NCBI RefSeq assembly: GCF_014196925.1
Contig: NZ_JACIEN010000001.1
Location: 558,001-622,000, forward strand
DNA from: Chelatococcus caeni
GTDB taxonomy: Bacteria; Pseudomonadota; Alphaproteobacteria; Rhizobiales; Beijerinckiaceae
Reading direction: 5' to 3'
Length of the DNA stretch: 64,000 bases
Below are positions 7,905 to 17,759 of this stretch, one piece after another. The translations under genes and the position numbers were made by a program. The notes beneath the pieces were generated by a model. That model was not told where the DNA came from and made no database searches. It saw only the letters and a program-made list of their open reading frames with translations. Numbering within the stretch: position 1 is the stretch's first letter; each line of letters starts with the position of its first letter.

Positions 7905-9059
7905 CTACCTGTTCGGCGCCGGACCTTCGACCTTGGGCACGGCGACGACGTTCGGGGCGACGATGCGTACGCGGGTGCGCACGCCGTCCGGACGCGTGAC
8001 GTCCTGGGTCGGGCCCTCGTGCTGGTCCACGGTCGGGCCGGCGTCCTCGATGGCGCCGGCGTCGATGCCCGAGGATTCGCTCGAGCCCGTGGGCAGGGCG
8101 CTCGCCGATTCGCCGACTTCCTCTTCCGCATCCGCCGGCTTCTTGGCGTCCTGCGCACGGCTGCGCTGCGGAGCCTCCTGCTTGGGCCGCGACAGTTCCT
8201 CGGCCTTCTCGGCCGTGACGATGAGGTCGCCCTTGCGGCCCTCGATCATCTGCTCGGCCCGCTGCAGCACCTGCGCCCAGGTCTCGTTCTGGCTCTTGCA
8301 GCTGCAGGCCGGGTCGAAGGTCTTCTTGTAGCGGCCGGCGTTGGGCATCGCCGTATAGGGCTGGCCGGACCAGCTCGCCGCCTGCTCGATGGCGCCGCCC
8401 TGCGGCATGAAATAGAGGTCCGTCGCCGCGCCGGGGCACATCGCCTGGCACATGCTGCGCCCGCCCTCACGCCCGCCGGGGCTCGCTCCGAGGGGGAAGA
8501 AATAGCCGTCGCAGGTGCGCACGCAGACGGCGCGCGAGCCGCCGAAGCGCTGGCCCTCGTCGAGGGGCACCTCGGTCATCTCGGGCACCGGCTCGTCCGG
8601 CGGCGGGCCGCCGCCGAACAGGCTTTCGAAGAAGCCGCGCGGGCGCCCGCCCGGCTGGCATTCACGGGCGTACATCGCCTGCAGCTGCCGGCGGCGCTGC
8701 TCGACGCCCGGCCCGCCGCCGAGGCGGTCGGCGGTGGCCAGCAGCTGCTCCAGGTTGCTCTCCATCTGCCGGATGCGGCCGGCGAGGCCGTTGCATTCCG
8801 GCGGCGGCGCATCGCCGAAGAACAGGAAGCGGCCGCGGCTGCAGCCGAGCTGGTCGAAATAGGCGCGCGTGCGGTCGAGCTCCTGCCGCTGGCGCCGTGC
8901 CGCCGTCTCATACTGGCGGGCGCGCGGATCGGGCCCCGCCTGCAGGGAGGCGAGCTCGGCCCGATAGCGGTCGCAGACCGGCGACTGCGCAAGCGCGGAG
9001 GAGGCGGCGACGACGAGGGCGACGGTCGCAAAGGCGAACTTCAGAGAGCGAGCAACCAT
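7905..9059 (-). CDS. DUF2865 domain protein, secreted
   Basis: A 384-residue protein with an N-terminal signal peptide (FAFATVALVVAASSALA, cleavage after ALAQ likely). A coiled-coil-like, Arg/Gln-rich part at about 45-145 follows. Next comes a Cys-containing domain at about 185-280 with VCVRTCDGYFFPLG, SMCQAMCPGA and PACSCKSQ; this is the DUF2865 core typical of Hyphomicrobiales. The last 90 residues are acidic and low-complexity. It is likely periplasmic or envelope-associated, with disulfides. The function of the family is not known. It stands alone, with repeats after its stop. Confidence 0.88.
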   Translation of the reverse strand: MVARSLKFAFATVALVVAASSALAQSPVCDRYRAELASLQAGPDPRARQYETAARRQRQELDRTRAYFDQLGCSRGRFLFFGDAPPPECNGLAGRIRQMESNLEQLLATADRLGGGPGVEQRRRQLQAMYARECQPGGRPRGFFESLFGGGPPPDEPVPEMTEVPLDEGQRFGGSRAVCVRTCDGYFFPLGASPGGREGGRSMCQAMCPGAATDLYFMPQGGAIEQAASWSGQPYTAMPNAGRYKKTFDPACSCKSQNETWAQVLQRAEQMIEGRKGDLIVTAEKAEELSRPKQEAPQRSRAQDAKKPADAEEEVGESASALPTGSSESSGIDAGAIEDAGPTVDQHEGPTQDVTRPDGVRTRVRIVAPNVVAVPKVEGPAPNR

Positions 9060-9200
9060 CGATCCTTCTCGGGGCGGCAGGATAGCGGACGTGAGACCGG
9101 CGAATTAGGACAACGAGACATCGACCAAAGTGTGTCGCCGCGCCGTCTCGACCCATGCGGACGGCGGCGGGCACTCGTCAATGGCTTAGCCGAGCACGCC

Positions 9201-9713
9201 TCACTGATCAATCGCCGGCGGCTCCTCGTGCAGGGCGGCGCAGCGCTGCATGAGGTGCTCGATGACGCGGCCGAAGGCGGCGAGGTCCTCCTGCGGCACG
9301 CCGTCGGTCAGCCGCTCCGCGAAGCCGAGCGCGATCGGCACGATGGCGGCGTAGGTCTCGCGGCCCTCGCGCGACAGCGAGACGAAGGCCTCGCGCCGGT
9401 CCTCCTCGTTGGAGCGCCGGTCGATGAGGCCGCGCTCGTCGAGCGCGCTGATGGCGCGTGACACCTTCGTCTTGTGCATGCGGCTCTGGCGGCCGATGTC
9501 GCGCGCCGTCATCTCGTCGTATTCGCCGAGGGTGGCGATGACGCGCCATTCGGGAATGCCGAGCCCGAAGGTCTCGGCATAGCTCTCGGCCAGCGCCTCG
9601 GCCACCAGCTGGGCCACGACGTTGAGCCGGTAGGGCAGGAAGGTGGAGAGCGCGAGCCTGGCCTGCCTCGCAGGGGAGGCGGCGGCCGCCGGATCCGTCG
9701 ATATCGGTTTCAT
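9201..9713 (-). CDS. MarR-family transcriptional regulator
   Basis: A 170-residue winged-helix regulator. The recognition helix region MTARDIGRQSRMHKTKVSRAI is at about residues 68-88, and the wing DRRSNEEDRREAFVSLS follows. Such proteins usually repress a neighbouring catabolic or efflux gene until an aromatic ligand is bound. It is divergent from a fumarylacetoacetate hydrolase-family gene across 257 bases, so control of aromatic (tyrosine or homogentisate-type) breakdown is a fair inference. The ligand is unknown. Confidence 0.88.
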   Translation of the reverse strand: MKPISTDPAAAASPARQARLALSTFLPYRLNVVAQLVAEALAESYAETFGLGIPEWRVIATLGEYDEMTARDIGRQSRMHKTKVSRAISALDERGLIDRRSNEEDRREAFVSLSREGRETYAAIVPIALGFAERLTDGVPQEDLAAFGRVIEHLMQRCAALHEEPPAIDQ

Positions 9714-9817
9714 GTGCTACAGGTCGTTGCCTCTTGCCGGTCGCCCGTCCGATGGACACCCGCGCAGGATACAGCGTTCGCCCGCTGCCTCTTTGCGCAG
9801 CCCGAAAGATCTAATGG

Positions 9818-9829
9818 ATTTGATCGAAT
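9818..9829. promoter_or_regulatory. Imperfect palindrome, possible MarR operator
   Basis: ATTTGATCGAAT is palindromic at 10 of 12 bases around a GATC centre. It sits between the divergent MarR and FAH genes in an otherwise AT-poor region. MarR dimers bind sites of about this size, but the match is short and unverified. Confidence 0.35.
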
Positions 9830-9970
9830 ACCCGAGATGGCGTTGCCTGCAAAGATCGGCAATGCCCATGCAGGGCGAGAGATACGGCGCGCGCGGCGCC
9901 GAACCGGGTTAAGCTGCCCGTCCGAAAGGCCGTGCCGGCGACGGTTCTCGCCGGGGAGGAAACGAACCAG

Positions 9971-10981
9971 ATGAAACTCGCTTCGCTCAAGCACGGCCGC
10001 GACGGCCGCCTCGTCGTGGTCTCGAAGGACCTCACCCGCGCCACCGATGCCTTCTTCATCGCGCCGACCCTGCAGGCGGCGCTCGACGACTGGGAGCGCC
10101 TCGCGCCGCGCCTCGCGGATCTCGCCGAGCAGCTCGAGCACGGGTCGGTGCCCGCCTTCCGCTTCCACGAGCATGATTGCGCCGCGCCGCTGCCGCGCGC
10201 CTTCCAGTGGGCGGACGGCTCGGCCTACGTCAATCACGTCGCGCTGGTGCGCCAGGCGCGCGGCGCCGAGATGCCGGCGTCGTTCTGGGAGGACCCGCTG
10301 ATGTACCAGGGCGGCTCCGATGCGCTGCTCGGCCCGCGCGAGGCCATCGTGGCGGCCGACGAGGCTTCGGGCATCGATTTCGAGGCGGAGGTCGCCGTCG
10401 TCACGGGCGACGTGCCGATGGGCAGCGATGCGGCGGCGGCGCGCGGGCTCATCCGGCTCGTCATGCTCGCCAACGACGTCTCCCTGCGCGCCCTGGTGCC
10501 CGGGGAACTCGCCAAGGGCTTCGGCTTCTTCCAGTCGAAGCCCTCGTCCGCCTTCTCGCCGGTGGCCGTGACGCCGGACGAGCTCGGCCCGGCGTGGGAC
10601 GGGGCGCGGCTGCATCTTGCCCTGTCCTCCTACGTCAACGGCAAGGCCTTCGGCAGCCCCGACGCCGGCGAGGACATGACCTTCGATTTTCCGACCCTGA
10701 TCGCCCACGCCGCGAAGACGCGCCGCCTTGGCGCCGGCACCATCATCGGCTCGGGCACGGTCTCGAACCGGGACGCCGACGGCGGGCCGGGGCGCCCCGT
10801 CGCGGACGGCGGGCGCGGCTATTCCTGCATCGCCGAGCAGCGCATGGTGGAAACGATCCTCCGCGGCGAGGCGCATACGCCCTTCCTGCGCTTCGGCGAT
10901 ACCGTCCGCATCGAGATGCGCGACGCCGCCGGCCATTCGATCTTCGGGGCGATCGAGCAGGAGGTCCGCGCGCCGGATTGA
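9971..10981 (+). CDS. Fumarylacetoacetate hydrolase (FAH) family protein
   Basis: A 336-residue cytoplasmic enzyme of the FAH superfamily. Metal-binding acidic residues are visible in GIDFEAEVAVVTGD (E-x-E pattern) and in the following NDVSLR. The C-terminal GSGTVSNRD matches the usual GTxSG-like loop. Members cleave carbon-carbon bonds in diketo acids, such as fumarylacetoacetate from tyrosine, or decarboxylate or hydrate related acids. ATG 9971 follows a GGGGAGGAAACG ribosome site. The divergent MarR regulator supports a catabolic role; no other homogentisate-pathway gene is in the window. Confidence 0.85.
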   Translation: MKLASLKHGRDGRLVVVSKDLTRATDAFFIAPTLQAALDDWERLAPRLADLAEQLEHGSVPAFRFHEHDCAAPLPRAFQWADGSAYVNHVALVRQARGAEMPASFWEDPLMYQGGSDALLGPREAIVAADEASGIDFEAEVAVVTGDVPMGSDAAAARGLIRLVMLANDVSLRALVPGELAKGFGFFQSKPSSAFSPVAVTPDELGPAWDGARLHLALSSYVNGKAFGSPDAGEDMTFDFPTLIAHAAKTRRLGAGTIIGSGTVSNRDADGGPGRPVADGGRGYSCIAEQRMVETILRGEAHTPFLRFGDTVRIEMRDAAGHSIFGAIEQEVRAPD

Positions 10982-11181
10982 TCGCCCGGGGCACGATGCC
11001 ACGCGCGCTCTTGGGGGGCTGCTCTCGGTTGTATCGGCGAAAGGGCGCGAGACCGTCGGCGGCGGACGCTCGTCTGCCGCCCGCGCCCGTGGCCGAGGCA
11101 AATCCGCAACCACGATCAAGCCGGGTGCGCTAGAACCTCCAGGCCGCCGGCGGCCAGCCGGACAACATGCGAGGAGGCGAC

Positions 11182-11574
11182 ATGCTGAGCCACGTCACGC
11201 TGGGGACATCCGACATCGAGCGCGCCAAGGGCTTCTATGACGCCGTGCTGGCGGTGCTCGACCTCGCGTGCCAGTTCGACGAGCGCGAGCACGGCTGGCT
11301 CGGCTATGCCGCCGGCCCGGAGAGCGTGCCGCAGTTCTGGATAGGACGGCCGATCGACGGCCAGGCGCCGAGCGTCGGCAACGGCGTCACGGTGGCCTTC
11401 GTCGCGCCCTCGCGCGCGGTGGTGGACACCTTCCACCACGCGGCGCTCGCGGCGGGCGCCCGCGACGAAGGGGCGCCCGGCCTCAGGCCGCACTATCATG
11501 CCGATTACTATGGGGCCTATATCCGCGACCTGGATGGCCACAAGATCTGTTGCGTCTGCCACGCACCGGCCTGA
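11182..11574 (+). CDS. VOC (glyoxalase/bleomycin resistance) family protein
   Basis: A 130-residue single-unit vicinal oxygen chelate protein. It opens with LSHVTLGTSDIERAKGFYDAVL and closes with YYGAYIRDLDGHKICCVCH, which supply the usual His/Glu-type metal positions. These dimeric cytoplasmic proteins act as lyases, dioxygenases or antibiotic-binding proteins. The exact role cannot be assigned. GAGGAGG lies 4 bases before ATG 11182. It has a two-Cys C-terminal tail, CCVC, which is not a general family feature. Confidence 0.85.
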   Translation: MLSHVTLGTSDIERAKGFYDAVLAVLDLACQFDEREHGWLGYAAGPESVPQFWIGRPIDGQAPSVGNGVTVAFVAPSRAVVDTFHHAALAAGARDEGAPGLRPHYHADYYGAYIRDLDGHKICCVCHAPA

Positions 11575-11771
11575 GGGGGAAAGAGCCTGAGCCGTGGCTG
11601 GGCGGGAAAGACGGTCGGCAGCGGCCGCGTCACCGCCAGCTGCTGGCCGGCGGAGCGCTGGTGCGGCACGAGCGCGAGGCCTGCGGCTGCAACGACGCTG
11701 GCGGCAAGGCAGAGCGCCCATTCCGTCCGCGCAACGCGTCGCGGCGCTATGACCTGAAACGTTCCCGTCAT
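11517..11771 (-). CDS. Possible small membrane protein (84 aa), doubtful
   Basis: An 84-residue frame on the opposite strand overlaps the last 58 bases of the VOC gene. It has one plausible membrane segment (ALCLAASVVAAAGLALV, about residues 19-35) and a Pro-rich tail. A weak GGGAG lies upstream of its ATG. I do not recognise a family. The hydrophobic segment and fairly clean start argue for a gene; the overlap and the GC-rich background argue for chance. Confidence 0.3.
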   Translation of the reverse strand: MTGTFQVIAPRRVARTEWALCLAASVVAAAGLALVPHQRSAGQQLAVTRPLPTVFPAQPRLRLFPPQAGAWQTQQILWPSRSRI

Positions 11772-11964
11772 GCATGGCTCCCTGGTCGCTCGTATGCCGT
11801 GCAGCCCGTCCCCCACGCGCAGGGCTACCGTCATCGAGGCGCAAAATCAAATGAAATCAATAATTTAGATTTTTTCCGATGTGATGCTGCGATTGCGCCG
11901 GTGGAGGCTGGTGCGGGGCGGATGCGCTGCCCATATGATCCTGCAGTTCTCCAGGAGGGCATGC

Positions 11965-12486
11965 ATGGCGTTTCGTCGGTTTCTCATGGCAGTCGCGGCG
12001 GGTGCGGCGGTGATCGTCGCGGCCGCGGTGCCGGCGCGCGCGGAAGGCCCCGACCTCATCTTCAAGAAATCGACCGTGTGGAAGATGCTGACGCCGGACG
12101 ACAAGCTCGCCGTCTACGGCATCGACGACCCCGTGGCCGACGGTGTCGCCTGCCACTACACCTTGCCCGAGCGCGGCGGCGTCAAGGGCATGTTCGGCGT
12201 CGCCGAGGAGGTGTCGGACATCTCCCTGTCGTGCCGGCAGGTGGGGCCGATCAGCTTCAAGGGCAAGTTCGAGCAGGGCGAGGTCGTCTTCAGCGAGCGC
12301 CGCTCGCTCGTGTTCAAGCGCATGCAGATCGTGCGCGGCTGCGACGTCAAGCGCAACGTGCTCGTCTATCTCGTCTATTCCGACAGGATCATCGAGGGCT
12401 CGCCGAAGAACTCCACCTCGAGCGTGCCCATCATGCCCTGGGGCGACAGCGAGGCGCCGCGCTGCGCCGACTGGCTGAAGAGCTGA
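11965..12486 (+). CDS. creA: CreA family protein
   Basis: A 173-residue exported protein. It has a signal peptide (FLMAVAAGAAVIVAAAVPARA, cleavage near residue 30), then the highly conserved CreA body: a DLIFKKSTVWKML start, YGIDDP, ACHYT, a mid VSDISLSCRQVGPISFKGK, and a late YSDRIIEGSPKNS before PIMPWG. Its cellular role is not established despite wide conservation. AGGAGG at 11953-11958 sits 6 bases before ATG 11965; upstream in-frame ATGs would spoil the signal peptide. The Cys residues could form disulfides in the periplasm. Confidence 0.93.
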   Translation: MAFRRFLMAVAAGAAVIVAAAVPARAEGPDLIFKKSTVWKMLTPDDKLAVYGIDDPVADGVACHYTLPERGGVKGMFGVAEEVSDISLSCRQVGPISFKGKFEQGEVVFSERRSLVFKRMQIVRGCDVKRNVLVYLVYSDRIIEGSPKNSTSSVPIMPWGDSEAPRCADWLKS

Positions 12487-12522
12487 GGCCGGCCCGAAGT
12501 CTCGGGACGGCCGGCGTCGCGC

Positions 12523-12855
12523 TCAGGGCATGACCGAGCAGGTGATGGACACGGACGGGGCGCCGCGGCGGCTCGTCACGGCCACCTCTTCCTTCAGCGA
12601 GCCGGTCGCTTCCCTGCGGTCGATGAGGCCGAAATGCGTCGCCTTGGCATAGCCCTGCGCCGTGCACCAGGCCTGCGCCACGCCGGCCGCGCAGTCGTCG
12701 CCCGTCGCGAGGCATTCCGCGACGCCGTAGCCGTCGCTCGCCGGGATGATGAAGGTCGCCTCGTCCGCCGGCGACGCCGTCACGGCGGCGGGCAGGAGGA
12801 GGGCGAGCGCGATGAGGTGGGCGGCAAGACCGGTCAGGACGAAGGCGCGGCGCAT
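12523..12855 (-). CDS. Small secreted hypothetical protein
   Basis: A 110-residue protein with a good signal peptide (AFVLTGLAAHLIALALLLPAAVTA, cleavage near 27), then a short soluble domain with four Cys (ECLATGDDC, WCTAQGY and a final CSVMP). That pattern suggests a disulfide-linked periplasmic protein. I do not recognise a named family. It is convergent with creA. The ATG at 12855 has only a weak ribosome site; an upstream in-frame ATG at 12969 would mask the signal peptide. Confidence 0.6.
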   Translation of the reverse strand: MRRAFVLTGLAAHLIALALLLPAAVTASPADEATFIIPASDGYGVAECLATGDDCAAGVAQAWCTAQGYAKATHFGLIDRREATGSLKEEVAVTSRRGAPSVSITCSVMP

Positions 12856-13170
12856 GGGGGACGTGTCTGTTTCGGCGACGGTGGGTTGGGACGAGGCCCG
12901 AAGGCACTCTCCATGATGAAGCTGAACAAAGCCTGAAAGTTCCGTGGGGCGAGGTGCGCTGCCGCACATCGGGGTGCGGGCCGCGCATTCACGGCGGAGG
13001 TCTCTTGACGGATTCTCGCCGAAAAGGCAAACATCACGGTCATGACGACGGCCACCGCGATCATTCGCCCGATCATTATTTGCAGCTAGCGTTTCCGCTG
13101 GCTGGAGCCGTCCTGTTCTCTCGCAAAGATCGGATTGCCCTCCCTGCCGGCGGCTAGGAGATCATCATCC
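12856..13170. other. Intergenic region without a supported gene
   Basis: This gap of 315 bases separates the leftward secreted-protein gene from cysS. Short open frames on both strands lack ribosome sites or family likeness. One is His-rich (around 13020-13090) and one starts with a hydrophobic stretch. The region must hold two divergent promoters, but I see no clear -35/-10 pair. Confidence 0.5.
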
Positions 13171-14684
<1,514 letters not shown>

Positions 14685-14688
<4 letters not shown>

Positions 14689-15197
14689 GCGCCCAGGCGC
14701 TGCCCGCTCCCGCGCTCCGGCCCTTCCTGCCCGCCGACGTGCCGGAGCTCGCCGGCATCTTCCGCGAGAGCATCGCGGAGCTGACGGGCGAGGACTACAG
14801 CGAGGCGCAGCAGGAAGCCTGGATGATGCTCGCCGACGACGAACAGGCCTTCGGTGCCATGCTCGCCGGCATGCTGACCATCGTCGCCACCATCGGCGGC
14901 ATGCCGGTGGGCTTCGCCGCGCTCAAGGGCGCCGATCACATCGACATGATCTACGTGCATCCGGAATTCGCCCGCCGGGGTGTCGGCAGTGCCCTGTGCG
15001 ACGCGCTGGAGAAGCTCGCCGGCGCCCGCGCGGCAAAGCGCCTGACGACGGATGCGAGCGATACGGCGCGGCCTTTCTTCGAACGGCGCGGCTATCTCGC
15101 GCAGCACCGCAACACGGTCATGCGCGGCGAGGAATGGCTCGGCAGCACCCGCATGGAAAAAGCCCTGCCGGCGGCAGGGGAAGGACCAGCCTCATGA
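14685..15197 (+). CDS. GNAT-family N-acetyltransferase
   Basis: A 170-residue cytoplasmic acyltransferase. The acetyl-CoA pyrophosphate motif reads [19 protein letters not shown] near residues 93-111, following strand beta-4 with the IDMIYV segment. The C-terminal [10 protein letters not shown] motif B is present. Substrate is unknown. The gene overlaps cysS by 4 bases upstream and cimA by 4 bases downstream, so all three are translated as a coupled set. Similar small GNATs are often found beside cysS in Hyphomicrobiales. Confidence 0.88.
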
Positions 15198-16795
15198 CAA
15201 CGCGAGAGCGCGTCTATCTCTACGACACCACCCTGCGCGACGGCGCCCAGACCACGGGCGTCGACTTCTCGCTGGAGGACAAGCGCCTCATCGCGGGCCT
15301 GCTCGACAAGCTGGGCATCGACTATGTGGAAGGCGGCTATCCCGGCGCCAACCCGCTCGATACCGAGTTCTTCGCGGCGAGGCGCACGGAACGCGCGAAG
15401 TTCGCCGCCTTCGGCATGACGAAGCGCGCCGGCCGCTCCGTCGCCAACGATCCGGGCGTGGCGGCGCTGCTGGAGGCGAAGGCCGACACCATCTGCTTCG
15501 TCGCCAAGTCCTGGGACTACCAGGTCACCGTGGCGCTGGAGACGAGCCTCGAGGAGAACCTCGCCGGCATCCGCGAGAGCGTCGCCGCGGCGAAGGCCGC
15601 CGGGCGCGAGGTGATGCTCGACTGCGAGCATTTCTTCGACGGCTACAAGGCCAACCGCGACTATGCGCTCGCCTGCGCCAAGGCTGCCTATGAGGCCGGC
15701 GCGCGCTGGGTGGTGCTGTGCGACACCAACGGCGGCACCTTGCCGGAGGAAGTCGCCGCCATCGTCGCCGACGTGGCGCGCCACGTGCCGGGCGACCATC
15801 TCGGCATCCACGCCCACGACGACACGGGCTGCGCCGTCGCCAATTCGCTCGCCGCGGTGAAGGCCGGGGCGCGGCAGGTGCAGGGCACGCTCAACGGTCT
15901 CGGCGAGCGCTGCGGCAATGCCAATCTCGTCAGTCTCATCCCGACGCTGAAGCTGAAGGACGGCTTCGCCGACCGCTTCGAGATCGGCGTCGACGAGGAG
16001 GCGCTCGCGGGCATCACCCAGCTCTCGCGCGCGCTCGACGAGATCCTCAACCGCGCGCCCAACCGGCACGCGCCCTACGTCGGCGCGAGCGCCTTCGCCA
16101 CCAAGGCCGGCATCCACGCTTCGGCCGTGCTGAAGGACCCGCGCACCTACGAGCACGTGGCGCCGGAGAGTGTCGGCAACGTCCGGCAGGTGCTCGTCTC
16201 CGATCAGGCCGGCCGGTCCAACCTGCTCGCCGGGCTGGAGCGCGTGGGGCTCCACGTCGACCGCGCCGACCCGCGCATCTCCCGCCTGCTCGAGGCGGTG
16301 AAGGAGAAGGAGGCCCAGGGCTATGCCTACGAGGGGGCCGACGCCTCCTTCTTCCTGCTCGCCAAGCGCGTCCTCGGCGAGGTGCCGGAGTTCTTCATGG
16401 TGGAGCGCTTCAGCGTCAACGTGGAGCGACGCTACAATGCCATCGGCGAGCTCGTCACCGTGGCCGAGGCCATCGTCAAGGTGAAGGTGGGGGACGAGAT
16501 CCTCATCTCCGCCGCCGAGGGCAACGGCCCCGTCAACGCCCTCGACCTCGCCCTGCGCAAGGACCTCGGCAAGTACCAGCGCTTCATCGAGGGCCTGGAA
16601 CTCGTCGACTACAAGGTGCGCATCTTCCAGGGCGGCTCGGACGCCGTGACGCGCGTGCTCATCGAATCCGGCGACGAGACCGGCGAGCGCTGGTGCACCG
16701 TCGGCGTCTCGGCCAACATCATCGATGCCTCCTTCCAGGCCCTGACGGATTCGGTCGTCTACAAGCTCGTCAGGAGCGGCGCGGGAAGGGAGTGA
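15194..16795 (+). CDS. cimA: Citramalate synthase
   Basis: A 533-residue enzyme of the alpha-isopropylmalate/homocitrate synthase family, CimA branch. It condenses acetyl-CoA with pyruvate to give citramalate, a threonine-independent route to 2-oxobutyrate for isoleucine. An N-terminal TIM barrel has DTTLRDGAQT at 10-19 and HAHDDTGCAVANS near residue 205, which supply metal ligands. A C-terminal regulatory LeuA dimer domain is at about 400-520. Length fits the CimA long form. Feedback inhibition by isoleucine is the family norm. Confidence 0.92.
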   Translation: MTTRERVYLYDTTLRDGAQTTGVDFSLEDKRLIAGLLDKLGIDYVEGGYPGANPLDTEFFAARRTERAKFAAFGMTKRAGRSVANDPGVAALLEAKADTICFVAKSWDYQVTVALETSLEENLAGIRESVAAAKAAGREVMLDCEHFFDGYKANRDYALACAKAAYEAGARWVVLCDTNGGTLPEEVAAIVADVARHVPGDHLGIHAHDDTGCAVANSLAAVKAGARQVQGTLNGLGERCGNANLVSLIPTLKLKDGFADRFEIGVDEEALAGITQLSRALDEILNRAPNRHAPYVGASAFATKAGIHASAVLKDPRTYEHVAPESVGNVRQVLVSDQAGRSNLLAGLERVGLHVDRADPRISRLLEAVKEKEAQGYAYEGADASFFLLAKRVLGEVPEFFMVERFSVNVERRYNAIGELVTVAEAIVKVKVGDEILISAAEGNGPVNALDLALRKDLGKYQRFIEGLELVDYKVRIFQGGSDAVTRVLIESGDETGERWCTVGVSANIIDASFQALTDSVVYKLVRSGAGRE

Positions 16796-16808
16796 GGGCA
16801 CGCCCCGC

Positions 16809-16929
16809 CGTCATGCCCGCGCTTGTCGCGGGCATCCGTGCCTCTGGAACCTTGATGCTATCAGTGATTTGGATGGCCGGGACGAGCCCGGCCATGACGA
16901 GGCCGGCCATGACGAAGCCGGCCATGACG
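16809..16929. repeat. Family A palindrome, copy 5, with 3 x 15-bp terminal duplication
   Basis: It follows cimA and begins with CGTCATG and the stem GCCCGCG/CGCGGGC. The inner stem is decayed (ATCCGTGCC), and the right stem is GGCCGGG/CCCGGCC. The terminal 15 bases, AGCCCGGCCATGACG (16885-16899), are repeated twice more with one or two changes (16900-16914, 16915-16929). This shows how the longer arrays may start. It lies between convergent cimA and the LOG gene. Confidence 0.88.
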
Positions 16930-16943
16930 CGTGGAGTGGATCA

Positions 16944-17549
16944 TCAGAACCGCTCGCCGAGCGGCACCTTGGCTTCCCGCTCCTCGTCGCTGACGCGGGC
17001 GGCCGCCTGCTCGATCATCGGTATCACGTCGCCCACCTTCTCGGCGACGAGATAGGATACCTCGAAGCCGGGGCGGATGAAGCCTTCGTTGCGCATGTGG
17101 GCGAAGAGCTGCAGCAGCGGACGCCAGAAGTCCTGCGTGTTGAGCAGCAGGACCGGCTTCCGGTGCTGGCCGAGCTGGGCCCAGGTGAGCTGCTCGACGA
17201 GCTCCTCCAGGGTGCCGATGCCGCCGGGCATGGCGACGAAGGCGTCCGCCCGTTCGTACATCATGCGCTTGCGCGTATGCATGTCCGGGACGACGATCGT
17301 CTCCTGGGCGTCCGTCAGCATCACCTCGCGCTTCTTGAGGAACTCGGGGATGATGCCCGTCACGCGCCCGCCCGCATCCAGCACGGCGCGCGCCACGGTG
17401 CCCATGAGGCCGATGTTGCCGCCGCCGTAGACGAGGCCGATGCCCTTCTCGGCCATGGCGGCGCCGAGTGTTTTTGCCGCAGCCGCGTGGGCAGCCTCGT
17501 CCCCGGCGGCCGAGCCGCAGTAGACGCAAATGGATCGAATCTTGCTCAT
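16944..17549 (-). CDS. LOG-family protein (cytokinin riboside 5'-monophosphate phosphoribohydrolase-like)
   Basis: A 201-residue Rossmann-fold protein of the TIGR00730/LOG family. The family signature PGGIGTLEELVEQLTWAQLG is near residue 105, with GGGNIGLMG near residue 42. Family members cleave nucleoside 5'-monophosphates to base and ribose 5-phosphate. Plant and some bacterial forms activate cytokinins; most bacterial ones act as general nucleotide hydrolases. It is cytoplasmic, monocistronic and convergent with cimA. Confidence 0.92.
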   Translation of the reverse strand: MSKIRSICVYCGSAAGDEAAHAAAAKTLGAAMAEKGIGLVYGGGNIGLMGTVARAVLDAGGRVTGIIPEFLKKREVMLTDAQETIVVPDMHTRKRMMYERADAFVAMPGGIGTLEELVEQLTWAQLGQHRKPVLLLNTQDFWRPLLQLFAHMRNEGFIRPGFEVSYLVAEKVGDVIPMIEQAAARVSDEEREAKVPLGERF

Positions 17550-17759
17550 GACTTAGCGGTTTGCTCGGCCCGGCGCCTCCGGTCAAGTCACGAAGCGTGA
17601 GATGTTCCGGAACGGCACAGGCAAGGTTGGTGTGGGACGATCGATATGGCAAGGCTTGCCGCCGGCAAGCGTAAATGTGCCGCCGGCTCAGAAGGATATG
17701 GCGAGCGCAGGCCAACGCCGCTAGCTTGGGCAATCGGATAATCGGGGGTTAGTCGCATT

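Noticed and set aside
7156-8331. Protein-coding interpretation of the repeat-filled gap after the ArsR gene
   Set aside because: The frame simply reads through palindromes and tandem units, giving repeated KTLPAKTL-type sequence, then runs antisense to the DUF2865 gene.
12834-13157. Small genes between the secreted hypothetical protein and cysS
   Set aside because: Candidate frames on both strands lack ribosome sites and family likeness, and one overlaps the start of the accepted gene.
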